The notes: generated by a model from the sequence alone, not told the origin. Positions 17,035 to 26,586 are shown, counted from the stretch's first letter. The stretch: 64,000 nucleotides of DNA from Thiodiazotropha sp040506775 (GCA_040506775.1 JBEVWC010000002.1:434001-498000), one strand, 5' to 3'. Numbers and translations: made by a program.

Positions 17035-17400
17035 TCAAAGCTCCATTCGGAACAACGTACTCGGTTTGATCTGACTAGGGCTCTGGTCGATCTGGGGCCG
17101 GGAATTCCGTGCCCTGATCTGGTCATACGCTGAGTCATAGCCAAAACGGATCCTGCTCGTGGGTTCGTCTTGACTCGGGTTCCGCCACTCCATTGTGTCC
17201 GCAGGGCCTTCTCGCCACCCGCCAGCATTACCACGTAATGCCTCTGTCTGTCGTGAATCAAGGGCATCCAGAGAGAGGTTCAGGTGATCGTTTCCCTGGG
17301 CGAATACCGCCCATGAGAAAGACATGGCTGCCACAATGTAAAACCATGGACTGCGTTCCTGGGGCAGGGCCCGTGAAATGACCAGAGCAGCACGCATCAT
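17035..17400 (-). CDS. Small exported protein of unknown function
   Basis: This 121-residue frame overlaps the end of the upstream binding-protein gene by four bases (ATGA), which indicates coupled translation. The N-terminus carries a long basic stretch and a hydrophobic core ending in WAVFAQG, consistent with a signal peptide cleaved after VFA; the mature part is hydrophilic (about 80 residues) with no recognised domain. The coupling suggests a partner of the binding protein or simply an operon member. The reading frame is moderately supported by the overlap and signal sequence alone. Confidence 0.5.
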   Translation of the reverse strand: MMRAALVISRALPQERSPWFYIVAAMSFSWAVFAQGNDHLNLSLDALDSRQTEALRGNAGGWREGPADTMEWRNPSQDEPTSRIRFGYDSAYDQIRARNSRPQIDQSPSQIKPSTLFRMEL

Positions 17401-18197
17401 TCAGATCCTTTTGCCCAGTCCAGAGATTTAAACCAGTAGCTATGGGTTGCATCGAGCCATTTATCCGCTTGTCTCGCAGTCACCCAGGCGTTGAGGAAAT
17501 TGAGCCATTCCTGCTCACCCTTTTTGATGGCAAAGCCCGCCTTGTAACCCACGAGCGCTTTAGGCAGTGGCATATCCACCTTATCCGGATGTTGCATCAC
17601 CAGAAACTCAGGTTGCGGACTCGAGGCCAGCCAGGCGTGAACCTCACCGTCAAGCACTGCCGCCTCGGCTGCATCCGCGGTCTCGAATTCCCGGATCGTG
17701 CTGTTATCGAACAGCTGTCGGGCCAACTCCTGAGCGGCTGTCTTGGCAACCACCGCGAGGGTAATACCCTGCTGATTGAGCGCAGAGAATTCCTTAATAT
17801 GCGCTGTCTTTTTTGTGTTAGCGATCAGTGAGATGCCGGAGTCCGCATAGGGCAGGGAGAAATTGACCTTCAATGCCCGGGCGGGCGTGATGGCCATGCC
17901 TCCGGCAATGATATCGATCTCCCCGTTGATGATCGCGGGAATGATGTCTTCCCAAACATAAACCTTGTATTCGGGCTTCACGCCCATGTCCTGGGCGAGT
18001 TTGGTCGTGACATCGATTTCATAGCCGGTGAGTTGCCCGGATTTGTCCTGCATCGTCCAGGGCGCAAACAGGGATACACCTACGCGCAATGTCCCCCTTT
18101 TCAAAATCTGATCAAGCTCATCTGCCTGGCTAATCGGGGAAACCAGGATGAGTATCGAGACAAACACCAGCAGAGTGTTGCGAAGGGCGTAGGACAT
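17397..18197 (-). CDS. Periplasmic substrate-binding protein (amino-acid ABC transporter type, SBP_bac_3)
   Basis: A 266-residue protein with a clear signal peptide (NTLLVFVSILILVSPISQA) followed by ILKRGTLRVGVSLFAPW and GYEIDVTTKLAQDMG, the opening of family 3 solute-binding proteins. Further family segments are PAIINGEIDIIAGGMAITPAR and VNFSLPYADSG. These proteins capture polar amino acids or related ligands in the periplasm. No permease or ATPase gene lies nearby, so it may serve a distant transporter or act as a sensor input. It is followed by the small exported protein with a four-base overlap. Confidence 0.85.
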   Translation of the reverse strand: MSYALRNTLLVFVSILILVSPISQADELDQILKRGTLRVGVSLFAPWTMQDKSGQLTGYEIDVTTKLAQDMGVKPEYKVYVWEDIIPAIINGEIDIIAGGMAITPARALKVNFSLPYADSGISLIANTKKTAHIKEFSALNQQGITLAVVAKTAAQELARQLFDNSTIREFETADAAEAAVLDGEVHAWLASSPQPEFLVMQHPDKVDMPLPKALVGYKAGFAIKKGEQEWLNFLNAWVTARQADKWLDATHSYWFKSLDWAKGSE

Positions 18198-18744
18198 GTT
18201 CAGCTCTCAACGTCAAATATTAAACGTCGTATAAAAAACCATTTTGACGCCTCCTGCAACCAGTAAAAACCGCGCTGGATAGGCGAGAGATTGAACAGGT
18301 TATTCTTGATGCAGCCTCACTGCGTGATAAAGAGGAGATTAATTCCCGCTGGTATCAGAAGCAGTTCAAATCCGGTTTTCAGTGCATGGAAAGTGGGCTG
18401 ATATTGCCATGCAATGGGAGCTCCTGCACCAGGCTGGGGCAGCAGAAGAGTAGGGCGGGGCTCGGAAAGTGTCACCCGTTTCGCGTAACGATTCTAACGT
18501 CCACCCTGGTAACTTCAGACCTGAATCAAATGCTTGTGTTTGAGCGTTTCTTGACTCAGAGTGACTGGGACGTCGAACTCCCGTGGATCGTGCCTGAAAC
18601 GCCCGGCCGATTGAGGCCTCAAAGCCGATAGAGTGACCTTGTATTTAACAGGGGTACTCGCGACATTCTGAGACCTCATAACAAAAGTTTCATCGAAAGT
18701 TCGTAAACTAAAGTTGTTTTGTTTTACCTCCGAGGGGCCTGTCC
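18198..18744. other. Intergenic region without a recognised gene
   Basis: This 547-base gap between the divergent binding-protein gene and pyruvate kinase must hold both promoters. One forward frame at about 18266-18400 reads like a broken coding piece (REIEQVILDAASLRDKEEI), but it lacks a good start and I cannot assign it. A CGAGGGG stretch at 18731-18737 serves as pyruvate kinase ribosome site. Confidence 0.5.
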
Positions 18745-20175
18745 GTGATAAATCCGTCAAACAAGGTGAAGATCATCGCCACCATCGGGCCGGCATCCGA
18801 TTCAGAAGAGGTCATGCAGCAGTTGCTGTTGTCCGGGATGAATATCGCCCGCCTCAATTTCTCTCACGGGGATTTCGCCACCCACGAGGAAAACATCTTA
18901 AAGCTGCGCCGGGCAGCTGAGAAAACCGGTAAGCGGTTGGCGATCATGGCCGATCTTCCCGGTCCTAAAATGCGCATCGGCGAGATACCCGAAGGACCGG
19001 TGGAACTGCAGATCGGCGACCGACTGGTTCTGACTACCGAGGATATCGCGGGTGATGCCCAGCGAGTTTCAGTCAGTCTCAAGCAGTTGCCGAAGATACT
19101 GTCACTGGATGACAAACTGTTTCTCAATGATGGCCTGATATCCCTCAAGGTGGAGGCCATTGAGGGGACTGAGGTCCATTGTGAAGTGCGCGCAGGGGGC
19201 GAACTCTCCTCGAGAAAGGGTCTGAGTCTCCCAGGCATTGACCTGGGCTTCGGAGCATTTACCGAACATGATCGGGAATGCCTGGAGTTTGCTATGAAGG
19301 CGGGCGTGGATGCTGTGAGCCAGTCCTTCGTCGCCTGCGGCAAGGACATCGAAGACCTGATCGCGGCTGCGGAGGCAGCAGGGCGCAGACCCTTCGTGAT
19401 CGCCAAGATCGAACGCCTTGAAGCGCTGGAAAACCTGGAAGACATTCTCAATGCGGCCGATGGCATCATGGTGGCCCGCGGTGACCTGGGTGTCGAGATT
19501 CCCATCTCACGCATGGCGGTGGTACAGAAAGATCTGATGGAGAAAGCCAACCAACGGGGCAAGCCGGTGATCACCGCAACCCAGATGCTCGAGTCGATGA
19601 CCGAGCACCGCAGACCCACGCGTGCAGAAGCCACGGATGTGGCCAACGCCATTCTCGACGGTACGGATGCGGTAATGCTCTCAGCCGAATCCGCAGTGGG
19701 TCGCTACCCGGTGGAAGCGGTGGAAATGCTGGCCCAGATTGCCGGTGATACCGAACCCAGCCGTGGCCTGTTCGTGCGTGAAGAGCGCATGCGCCGCAGC
19801 GGCAGTGTCAGACCCACTGATCTGATCGCACACTGCGTACAACAGGCGGTGGCGAAGCTGAACCCAGTGGCTGTGGTGGTGCCGACCCGCTCAGGCGCCT
19901 CAGCCCGGAATATTACCCGCTACCGACTGCCGGCCTGGGTCAGCGCGTTCAGCACCGACGAGGCGGTGTGCCAGGCGTTGCAGTTCTCCTACGGGGTGCA
20001 ACCGATCAAAGTCGACAAAGATCTGCATGATTGGGGGCCGTTTACCTGCCGTTGGCTACATGATCAGGGATACAACAGCGGTCTTGTGATTCTTACCCAG
20101 GGGCCTTCTCCTGAGAATCCCGGCGCAAGTTACAATCTGCAGATCGCCGAATTATCGTCCTGCAGAATCGAATAG
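18745..20175 (+). CDS. pyk: Pyruvate kinase
   Basis: The 476-residue product carries all pyruvate kinase landmarks in order: KIIATIGPAS at the N-terminus, LNFSHG, DLPGPKMRIG, the active-site AKIER loop, MVARGDLGVEIP (Mg/phosphate binding) and ITATQMLESM with PTRAEATDVANAILDGTDAVMLSAES given in pieces. It converts phosphoenolpyruvate and ADP to pyruvate and ATP in lower glycolysis. The start is GTG with an upstream CGAGGGG site. The length is normal for a bacterial type enzyme. It is monocistronic here. Confidence 0.97.
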   Translation: MINPSNKVKIIATIGPASDSEEVMQQLLLSGMNIARLNFSHGDFATHEENILKLRRAAEKTGKRLAIMADLPGPKMRIGEIPEGPVELQIGDRLVLTTEDIAGDAQRVSVSLKQLPKILSLDDKLFLNDGLISLKVEAIEGTEVHCEVRAGGELSSRKGLSLPGIDLGFGAFTEHDRECLEFAMKAGVDAVSQSFVACGKDIEDLIAAAEAAGRRPFVIAKIERLEALENLEDILNAADGIMVARGDLGVEIPISRMAVVQKDLMEKANQRGKPVITATQMLESMTEHRRPTRAEATDVANAILDGTDAVMLSAESAVGRYPVEAVEMLAQIAGDTEPSRGLFVREERMRRSGSVRPTDLIAHCVQQAVAKLNPVAVVVPTRSGASARNITRYRLPAWVSAFSTDEAVCQALQFSYGVQPIKVDKDLHDWGPFTCRWLHDQGYNSGLVILTQGPSPENPGASYNLQIAELSSCRIE

Positions 20176-20391
20176 CTTAGGGGTTCTGTCCTTCCATAAA
20201 TGGCAAGTCGCACCACGCATACCGCCTTCCTGCCGACTATCGATACTGTCTCTAATAGCAGGGATAGCAGAAGAGGGGGGGTATTAGTGAAATACCCCTG
20301 TATCATAGTTACCCCCATCGATATCTGGTAAAAAACCTTCTAACCGTGAGTTAACGCCAACCGCAAGGCATTCGTATAGGAGTACGCGTTC

Positions 20392-21027
20392 ATGAACCTG
20401 TCGGGTCGAATCAAGGCAATGTTCAAGACCTCCCTCATCGGTGGTCTGGTGGTGATCCTGCCAATCGCAATCCTGGGCCTGGTATTTCGATGGGTGTTTA
20501 AACTGGTCACAGACGCCATTCAACCACTGACGGATGAAGCCGTAGCGGTCTATGGGGTCCCGGAAATCGTGGGTGACCTGATCGTTGTGGCAATCATCAT
20601 ACTCGTCTGTTTTCTTGTGGGATTGGCAGTCAAAACCAGTATCGGCCTGTATCTGCATAAAATGTTCGACAGCTGGCTGCAGCAGCTTGCCCCAGGCTAC
20701 CGCATGATCAAAGAGGTGATCGTTCAGATCTTCGGAGATAAGGAGAATTCACCGTTTTCAAACGGCAAGGTCGCGCGGGTAAAAATATTCGGACTAGACT
20801 GTCCCACGGAAGTCACCGCGCTTATCACCGATCAGGGTGATAACGGCATCTACACCATCTTCATGCCAACCGGGCCGAATCCCACCAGTGGGAACATCTA
20901 TCATGTGCATGAGTCACAGGTGACCCTGTGCCCGGATGTGAAGATGGATTCTGCGATGCGTACCGTCATAGCCTGCGGTGCAGGAACTGCGAATGTTTTT
21001 GGATGGAGCAATATAAAAAATAAGTAA
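20392..21027 (+). CDS. DUF502 family inner-membrane protein
   Basis: The 211-residue protein has two N-terminal transmembrane helices (LIGGLVVILPIAILGLVFRWV and VVAIIILVCFLVGL regions) followed by a soluble beta-rich part with TSIGLYLHKMFDSWL, KVARVKIFG and IFMPTGPNPTSGNIYHV, which is typical of DUF502. The gly-pro-rich PTGPNPTSG motif is a family signature. The function is unknown. A GGAG-like site (AGGAG, 20379-20383) precedes the ATG. Confidence 0.85.
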   Translation: MNLSGRIKAMFKTSLIGGLVVILPIAILGLVFRWVFKLVTDAIQPLTDEAVAVYGVPEIVGDLIVVAIIILVCFLVGLAVKTSIGLYLHKMFDSWLQQLAPGYRMIKEVIVQIFGDKENSPFSNGKVARVKIFGLDCPTEVTALITDQGDNGIYTIFMPTGPNPTSGNIYHVHESQVTLCPDVKMDSAMRTVIACGAGTANVFGWSNIKNK

Positions 21028-21055
21028 AGTAATGCGCGCAGACTTTTTTCTCCTA

Positions 21056-22009
21056 TTACAACGCAGGTAACAAACCGATTTCCTTATAGTACTTAGCCGC
21101 ACCCGGGTGCAGATGCTGTATGGGTACATTTTCAACCGTGTTAGCTGCCTGTGTGTAGCGGCCCTGTGCCAAACGGCTGACCAAGGCTTCATGCCCACGA
21201 TCGATGGCGCGCGCCAACCGGTAAACGAGTTCTTCATCGAGGTCAGCTCTGACCAGTATCAGAGACCACAGGCCGACCGACGGAATGTCCTGTATCTGTC
21301 CGGGGTAGGTGCCACCGGGCACTGTCATCTCCTGAAGGTGAGGGTATTTCTGAAGAATCATCTTGATCTGATTCGGAGTAGGCGGAATGAACCGGCCGCC
21401 TGCCGGACCACTGGCCACTTCGACGAAACCGGGCCAGCCAATGCCCGCACCCCAGAGGGCCTCAGCCTTGCCTGCGATCACCAGCTTTGGACCATCCGCC
21501 GCCTTGTCCAGAATAATCTCTTGAAAATCCTTGTCCGGTTTCAAGCCCAGGCCATCCAGTACATCGTTCGCCAGTATGCGCAGCCCGGAAGCCTTGGTGC
21601 CAAAGGCAATCGGCTGGCCCTTCAAATCGTCAATGCTCTGGTAATTCGAATCACCACGAACCACGAACATCCCGGGGTTGGGGTACATCACAGACAGTAC
21701 CTTCAGATCAGCTTCTGGGCGACCGATGCTGTCCAGTGCAATGCGCGCGGCATTTCCTTCGACTTGGCCAACGTCAACCTCTCCGGCCTCGAGTAATTTT
21801 AAGTTGTGTCGACTGCCCCGAGTGGCGAGCACCTCCACCTTGAGCTGTGCGTCGGTTGCGTTGATCACATCGGCCACCTGCTCTCCGTACAGTTGAAATC
21901 CGCCACCTTTGGTCGCCGTGGCCCAACTGATGTGCGTGGGATCGCCTGCCACTGCCAGTCTGCCCGAAATCAACATCAGGAGTAAAATTATCGTAGGAAA
22001 TGGTCTCAT
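21056..22009 (-). CDS. TAXI family TRAP transporter solute-binding protein
   Basis: Start at 22009 follows GGAGGT; five extra upstream codons are in frame but lack support. The 317-residue product has a signal peptide ending VAG and the TAXI signature at the mature start (ISWATATKGGGFQLYGEQVAD), plus AGEVDVGQVEGNAARIA and PGMFVVRGDS. TAXI proteins feed ligands such as C4-dicarboxylates or amino acids to TRAP permeases. No fused DctQM-type permease gene is nearby, so it is an orphan receptor here. It is the last clear backbone gene before the island. Confidence 0.88.
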   Translation of the reverse strand: MRPFPTIILLLMLISGRLAVAGDPTHISWATATKGGGFQLYGEQVADVINATDAQLKVEVLATRGSRHNLKLLEAGEVDVGQVEGNAARIALDSIGRPEADLKVLSVMYPNPGMFVVRGDSNYQSIDDLKGQPIAFGTKASGLRILANDVLDGLGLKPDKDFQEIILDKAADGPKLVIAGKAEALWGAGIGWPGFVEVASGPAGGRFIPPTPNQIKMILQKYPHLQEMTVPGGTYPGQIQDIPSVGLWSLILVRADLDEELVYRLARAIDRGHEALVSRLAQGRYTQAANTVENVPIQHLHPGAAKYYKEIGLLPAL

Positions 22010-22024
22010 GACACCTCCGAACAC

Positions 22025-22615
22025 AGTTCATTCAAAACATCCGATTGCTGCCTTGATGGTAAAAGCTTGCTTAGTACATACGTATAGTGAATTTCCAACA
22101 TAGCTACCAGAGGATGATGCCGGATATTTTCTAATGACAAGTGCCAACTTGTACTTCGAAGCACAGCTAGTTTAATTTGTGCTGCTATAGTTGCCACTAG
22201 CCTGAACGGCAGAATTTCAGCAGTCAGCCTGGCTATCGTCAATGACTTTCTCGACCTAAACTCTTGGTGAGGTGGCTTCGATTGACTGTTGGACCAGGTC
22301 TACTTATCAGATCGCCCATCATTCATGGGAATCAGCAAAACAGTCATTTTTTCTAGGCTGGTTCGTATGACGTGTGAGGATAGTTCATGCTATAGCATGG
22401 TGTCTGTTCAAGCGCGAATTCTCACGCTAGATGCCAGCTCAGTAACCCCTCTCCTCGAGAGCATAGGACACTGCGGGTGAGGCCTCTATATCGCCTTAGT
22501 GAATATTCCCATGATGGCCCGGATTTGCTAGGTTTGAGGAGGATTGGGGTAGAAACAACAATCAGTATCACAGCTACCGATATGATTGGATTCGTGATAT
22601 TCGAGGGAGTAATCC
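22025..22615. other. Left border of the island: no confident gene
   Basis: About 590 bases between the TAXI gene and the recombinase. It probably holds the integration junction and the recombinase promoter. A perfect 14-base palindrome, CATGCTATAGCATG, lies at 22386-22399. Short frames here (for example a GTG frame at 22477 reading into the recombinase start) have no recognisable content. No tRNA gene is visible. Confidence 0.5.
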
Positions 22616-23377
22616 GTGGGAGCTAACAGGCCAGTCAGGCGACTCAAGAAAGAAATAGTGATCGGTTCTGGACAAGCACAGATTATCGAACATCCCAGAC
22701 AACTCGCTCATATCCTATGGGCGGCATCGCGTGGAGAAACTGGCACAAGAAATGTTGCGCTAATCTGGATGCTTTTTGGCAGTGGGTTGCGGATCAATGA
22801 GGCCGCTCAACTGAGAATCAAAGACATCTATTTCCCGACAGGGGATCTGAAGGAGGCTTTCAGAATCCCGGCCAGATACACTAAGACCTGCAAACCGCGA
22901 ACAATCTACATACTGGTCCCACAGCAACGTGAAGCACTTGAGAACCTCAAGGCACAGCGACTTCAGGATCGAGTCATGCTGTCTCCTAATGGCGCCTACG
23001 GCGGCCTTGCGCCTGAAAGCCCTGTTTTACTTTCTCTGAAGGGCAAGCGATGGCAGAAGCTTGCGTTCAACGTAAAGCGGTACCGAGATAGTGAAGGCAA
23101 TCGGAAAGAGACGATGGTCTGTGGTTCACTGGAGAATCTGGTTCGAGAACTCATAAAGCAAACCGGCATCCATGGCGGATCCAGCCACTCTGGCCGTCGA
23201 ACCCTGGCTACCTGGCTGGATCGCAAGGGTCGTGACCTTCAGCAGATCCAGGGCATACTTGGGCATGCCAGTCCGGATATGACTCTGGTGTATATCGATG
23301 CCTGGGATTTTCGTATAGAACAGGCTTTCAAAACTACCTGTCAGGGACTGACCCTACCCAAAATTATTTTTTCCTGA
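22616..23377 (+). CDS. Tyrosine recombinase (short, catalytic domain only)
   Basis: The 253-residue product has the full catalytic set of the phage integrase family: Arg59 in GLRINEAAQL, His191 and Arg194 in HSGRRT, His217 in LGHASPDMT and Tyr226 in VYID. It lacks an N-terminal core-binding domain, so it is shorter than usual integrases. The start is GTG after GAGGGAG. It stands at the left end of the AT-rich island and probably mediated insertion or excision. A small HTH gene follows, 53 bases downstream. Confidence 0.9.
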   Translation: MGANRPVRRLKKEIVIGSGQAQIIEHPRQLAHILWAASRGETGTRNVALIWMLFGSGLRINEAAQLRIKDIYFPTGDLKEAFRIPARYTKTCKPRTIYILVPQQREALENLKAQRLQDRVMLSPNGAYGGLAPESPVLLSLKGKRWQKLAFNVKRYRDSEGNRKETMVCGSLENLVRELIKQTGIHGGSSHSGRRTLATWLDRKGRDLQQIQGILGHASPDMTLVYIDAWDFRIEQAFKTTCQGLTLPKIIFS

Positions 23378-23430
23378 TAGATTACTGGACATATTTGACC
23401 AGTTGTTTTAATCTCAAAGACTAGACGTAT

Positions 23431-23613
23431 ATGACCAGTAACAATAAGACACCGTTTCACAAGAAAGCCAGGGAGAAGGGTTGGGATTTACAGGATATCG
23501 CCAAGCGTTGGGGCATCAGCATCCGGCAGATGAGTCGGGTAGCCAACAGCCCCAAGCAAAAGGATCTGGATGCAGTGAACGGGCTACCAATGCACAATAA
23601 ATCAAGAGGGTAA
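23431..23613 (+). CDS. Small helix-turn-helix protein
   Basis: A 60-residue basic protein containing GWDLQDIAKRWGISIRQMSRVANSP, which fits a helix-turn-helix of the kind seen in small accessory regulators of mobile elements. It is encoded just after the recombinase on the same strand and may regulate it or act as excisionase-like accessory factor. The length and position support a real gene; the exact role is inferred. Confidence 0.55.
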   Translation: MTSNNKTPFHKKAREKGWDLQDIAKRWGISIRQMSRVANSPKQKDLDAVNGLPMHNKSRG

Positions 23614-23689
23614 GCAAAGTCTAACTTAAGTAAGTTGGGGCAAAGTATGCAGCGAATAATTGGCGCAGGAATATAAAAAGGCACTTCAG

Positions 23690-25105
23690 ATGGCAAGAAT
23701 ATTTCCAAGAAATATTTCTCAGAGACCAGAAGGAACTCTTGAAATAGAAGAAATCCATGAAGGGCATATCGGAGTTTATTTTATTCCTCATGAAGAGGTA
23801 TTGGCGCAGAAAAATCTTGACGTAAGACGCCCAGAAAAATATAGGACGAACTTACTAAATATAAACACCACAAAGGATTATGTAGAAATTCATCCTATTA
23901 ATACTTTTACGACAAGCGAAGATTTCTTAAAACCTAAATACCCATCTCTTAAAACTATTGTTCTTGAAGGTTTCGGTGAGCATCTTCCAGAGAGTGTGGG
24001 CGAAGTCAAGTACTTGTTCGAGGAGTTACCTTCCGGTTTTGTGAAGGATTTTGATTATGGATTGGGACTGATTAAAGATTTGCAGCCCTTAGTATCTGGC
24101 ATTGAATCTATCGGAGCTGAGCATCTCGTTATCAAAGACGCTCATTTGGATAAGGCGGAATTAGATACAGAGCATAAAATATTAACTCTTAGCTATGCAC
24201 AGTTTGAAAAAATCAGAAAGGAATTAAACAAGGTCATCAGGAATTCTCAATCGGCATCCCGTGCTGTAAGGAAATCTGTAGCCAATAATCTTCTAGCCTA
24301 TTTTCTTAAGGATGTAAACTATCCAATAAGGCCACTTGAAATTCAGAATACACCAATCAATAAACTGGTTGCAAAAGATGTAGAAAATGTAAACGTAGCT
24401 CTTTCAAAGTCTGACCAGATAGTATCAATATCAATTGTCGAAAATAACGCCAAGAAAATTTCTCAGGATCAACCTGAAAAGCTTCTTAAACTACGAGATA
24501 ACATAGAGCTGGTTACACTTGAAAACCTGATTATCAAATACAATGAGGCGCTGGAGAAGAAATTAAATGAATCCTATTGGCAAAATCTGTTTAATGAAAA
24601 TCCCTTCATACTAAGCATGATCTTTGGATGCCCCATTATAAAGGTTCAAGACCAGGCTTCCGTTGGGGGAATCAAAGTCAAAGGAACCGGTAACAAGATT
24701 ACAGACTTTTTGCTCAAGAATTCCAAGACAAATAATACTGCAATTATTGAGATTAAAACGCCGCAAACTCCAATCCTTGGGAAGAAATATAGAGATGGCG
24801 TTTACTCTCCATCCGTTGAACTCACTGGTTCTCTCAGTCAGGCATTAGATCAAAAATATAACTTACAAAAAAATATCGCCTCCATAAAAGAAGCGTCCCG
24901 CATCTATAATATGGAAACGTATTCGGTAAATTGCGCCCTTATTATCGGAATAATGCCTAATGATAAAGATGGAGAAATAACGGTAGATATGCAGAAATCT
25001 TTTGAAATATTCCGCCAAAACTCTAAGGATGTAGAGATAATTACTTTTGATGAGCTTTTAGAAAAGTTAAGAAATTTGTGCGGTTTGCTATCCGCCAATA
25101 ACTAG
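23690..25105 (+). CDS. sduA: Shedu-type defence nuclease (DUF4263, SduA)
   Basis: Start 23690 (ATG) has AAAAGG upstream; ten upstream codons from a TTG are also open but lack a site. In the 471-residue protein, the C-terminal half shows the Shedu nuclease domain: YWQNLFNENPFILSMIFGCP, then the PD-(D/E)XK core Asp339 (ITDFLL), Glu354-x-Lys356 (IIEIKTP), followed by YRDGVYSPSVELTGSLSQALDQK, a very typical Shedu block. The N-terminal 220 residues are the variable sensing region. Shedu is a single-gene antiphage system. Base composition is AT-rich, unlike the backbone, consistent with transfer. Confidence 0.85.
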   Translation: MARIFPRNISQRPEGTLEIEEIHEGHIGVYFIPHEEVLAQKNLDVRRPEKYRTNLLNINTTKDYVEIHPINTFTTSEDFLKPKYPSLKTIVLEGFGEHLPESVGEVKYLFEELPSGFVKDFDYGLGLIKDLQPLVSGIESIGAEHLVIKDAHLDKAELDTEHKILTLSYAQFEKIRKELNKVIRNSQSASRAVRKSVANNLLAYFLKDVNYPIRPLEIQNTPINKLVAKDVENVNVALSKSDQIVSISIVENNAKKISQDQPEKLLKLRDNIELVTLENLIIKYNEALEKKLNESYWQNLFNENPFILSMIFGCPIIKVQDQASVGGIKVKGTGNKITDFLLKNSKTNNTAIIEIKTPQTPILGKKYRDGVYSPSVELTGSLSQALDQKYNLQKNIASIKEASRIYNMETYSVNCALIIGIMPNDKDGEITVDMQKSFEIFRQNSKDVEIITFDELLEKLRNLCGLLSANN

Positions 25106-25179
25106 GAGTAACCCCGCAAAGGTGACAATCATTCTCAGCATTCAAGTGAATAATATTAATTATGGGATAGAATTATACA

Positions 25180-25359
25180 ATGTACAGCACACAAACACTG
25201 AACCACGTAACTGGTCGCACTGGGGCCAACGGACAGAGGCCGTCCCCTCGGGGGGGACCGACCTGCCCGAAGTGCTACACACGGACCATTCGTGAACAAA
25301 ATGTATTTTTCTGTGACGAGTGCGACTATACATACCGTGATCCGCGCGATGAGAAATGA
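25180..25359 (+). CDS. Zinc-ribbon microprotein
   Basis: A 59-codon frame from ATG to TGA encodes a short basic protein with two CxxC pairs, CPKC and CDEC, spaced 16 residues apart. This is a zinc-ribbon pattern with a Tyr/Arg-rich tail. It is too short for usual gene calls. It follows the Shedu gene by 74 bases; no ribosome site stands out. The Cys pattern and the gene-like position argue that it is real, but expression is unproven. Confidence 0.45.
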   Translation: MYSTQTLNHVTGRTGANGQRPSPRGGPTCPKCYTRTIREQNVFFCDECDYTYRDPRDEK

Positions 25360-25437
25360 GGTTTGAAGGTGAAGACATTTGAATTAGCCATCGTTATACG
25401 GACAAGATGAAAATCGAATATACTGCACTGAACGAAG

Positions 25438-25767
25438 ATGAAACCTATTCAGGTTCATAGTAGGACTGAGATTAATCCGTATGCGTTGATAGAATTATCA
25501 GAATCTAAAGAAAGCATTATACGAGAGAGAGGCGAGGAATGGGCTAACGGCGCTGTTCCTGCTCTTGGAAAGAGTCTTATTCAGGTGGCGATCAACAGTG
25601 ACTTAGGTGAAGCCGTTGAAAACGCAGCAATTGAAGTAAGTATGGCGGCTTGGTTAAGCAAGTCGGTATATCGAGGGATCGAATCGGAATCGTTCATCGC
25701 AAGTAATTTAATATTCACCATGATACCGGATAGTTCCGTCAAATGTGATCGCGTACTTCGAACGTAA
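25438..25767 (+). CDS. Unknown protein, 109 residues
   Basis: I do not recognise this protein. It is mixed charged, has a short hydrophobic middle (AAIEVSMAAWLSKSVYRGI) and no signal peptide or motif. It is the first of a same-strand run that leads through the 248-, 302- and 345-residue genes with short gaps (31, 41 and 25 bases), so it may be part of one transcript. It could also be the remnant of a longer gene, since its C-terminus ends abruptly. Confidence 0.45.
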   Translation: MKPIQVHSRTEINPYALIELSESKESIIRERGEEWANGAVPALGKSLIQVAINSDLGEAVENAAIEVSMAAWLSKSVYRGIESESFIASNLIFTMIPDSSVKCDRVLRT

Positions 25768-25798
25768 TTGGTCAAGATCTAATCTAAAGGATAAATAA

Positions 25799-26545
25799 GT
25801 GCCAGTTGAACCTATTACAAAGGATATAAAGAAAGAAATCATAAGAAGCTCATTAGAACAAATAGTTCTAGGGAATATCCCTTTTGTTGGTAGTGCTATT
25901 GCAAAATATGGCCGAATATTTATTCAATCAGAGTTTGATAATGAAATTGATCGCTGGCGATCAGATGTAACCAACCTTTTAAACCAATTGGAAGGTGCGG
26001 TAGAACGACTTTCACAATGTATGTCTATATCGGATCTATCTTTTCAAGTAGGTCTTGTTGTTAGCTCCTTATCAGTTGACGGCATAGCAGAACCATTTGA
26101 GATAAGCGATCTTTTAGGGAAGATGCCCGACGTAGTGCTAGAAGAACTAATAGAAGCATGTGGCGAGTTATCACATATCGGTCTTTTAGAGTTGTCACAG
26201 CGTGTAAATTCGCTGGGTAGTTTAGAAATATATAATGATTTTTTTAAAGTATTTGATCCGTTCGTTCATGGATGGTATCCGGAAGTAGATGCGGCATCAC
26301 TTGCAGTATATGTTGCGAACCAATCAAAGAATGAATCGATTTGTATCTCTGCTGATACTATTGCCAGTCATTTTGATTGGAGACCTCGCAGACTAAATCC
26401 TGCTCTGCTAATAGTAGGAGAATATATATCAGATGCGCGAAAATGTACCAGCTATACTCCGCCGTGGGCACATAAACATATTTGGGCAGATCCTAAAGAG
26501 CGCGCAGCATTACGACAAATGGCAAGAGATATACTCGGTAAATAG
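25799..26545 (+). CDS. Unknown protein, 248 residues
   Basis: I do not recognise this GTG-initiated, 248-residue protein. Near the N-terminus a short hydrophobic stretch (LGNIPFVGSAIAKYG) is followed by a helical acidic region with EIDRWRSDVTNLLNQLEGAVERL; the C-terminal 60 residues contain a DWRPRRLNPALLIVGEYI winged-helix-like segment. The order and close spacing with downstream genes suggest a unit whose last two members are HEPN-like. The AT-rich composition matches the surrounding island. Confidence 0.55.
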   Translation: MPVEPITKDIKKEIIRSSLEQIVLGNIPFVGSAIAKYGRIFIQSEFDNEIDRWRSDVTNLLNQLEGAVERLSQCMSISDLSFQVGLVVSSLSVDGIAEPFEISDLLGKMPDVVLEELIEACGELSHIGLLELSQRVNSLGSLEIYNDFFKVFDPFVHGWYPEVDAASLAVYVANQSKNESICISADTIASHFDWRPRRLNPALLIVGEYISDARKCTSYTPPWAHKHIWADPKERAALRQMARDILGK

Positions 26546-26586
26546 TTTGAAGCATCGTTGTAAGATATATTGGAATAGATTGAACG

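Noticed and set aside
22289..22480. 63-residue forward frame before the recombinase
   Set aside because: No ribosome site, no motif and no coherent composition; treated as non-coding border DNA.
22025..22615. tRNA gene as integration site
   Set aside because: No cloverleaf or T-loop sequence could be recognised at either island border.
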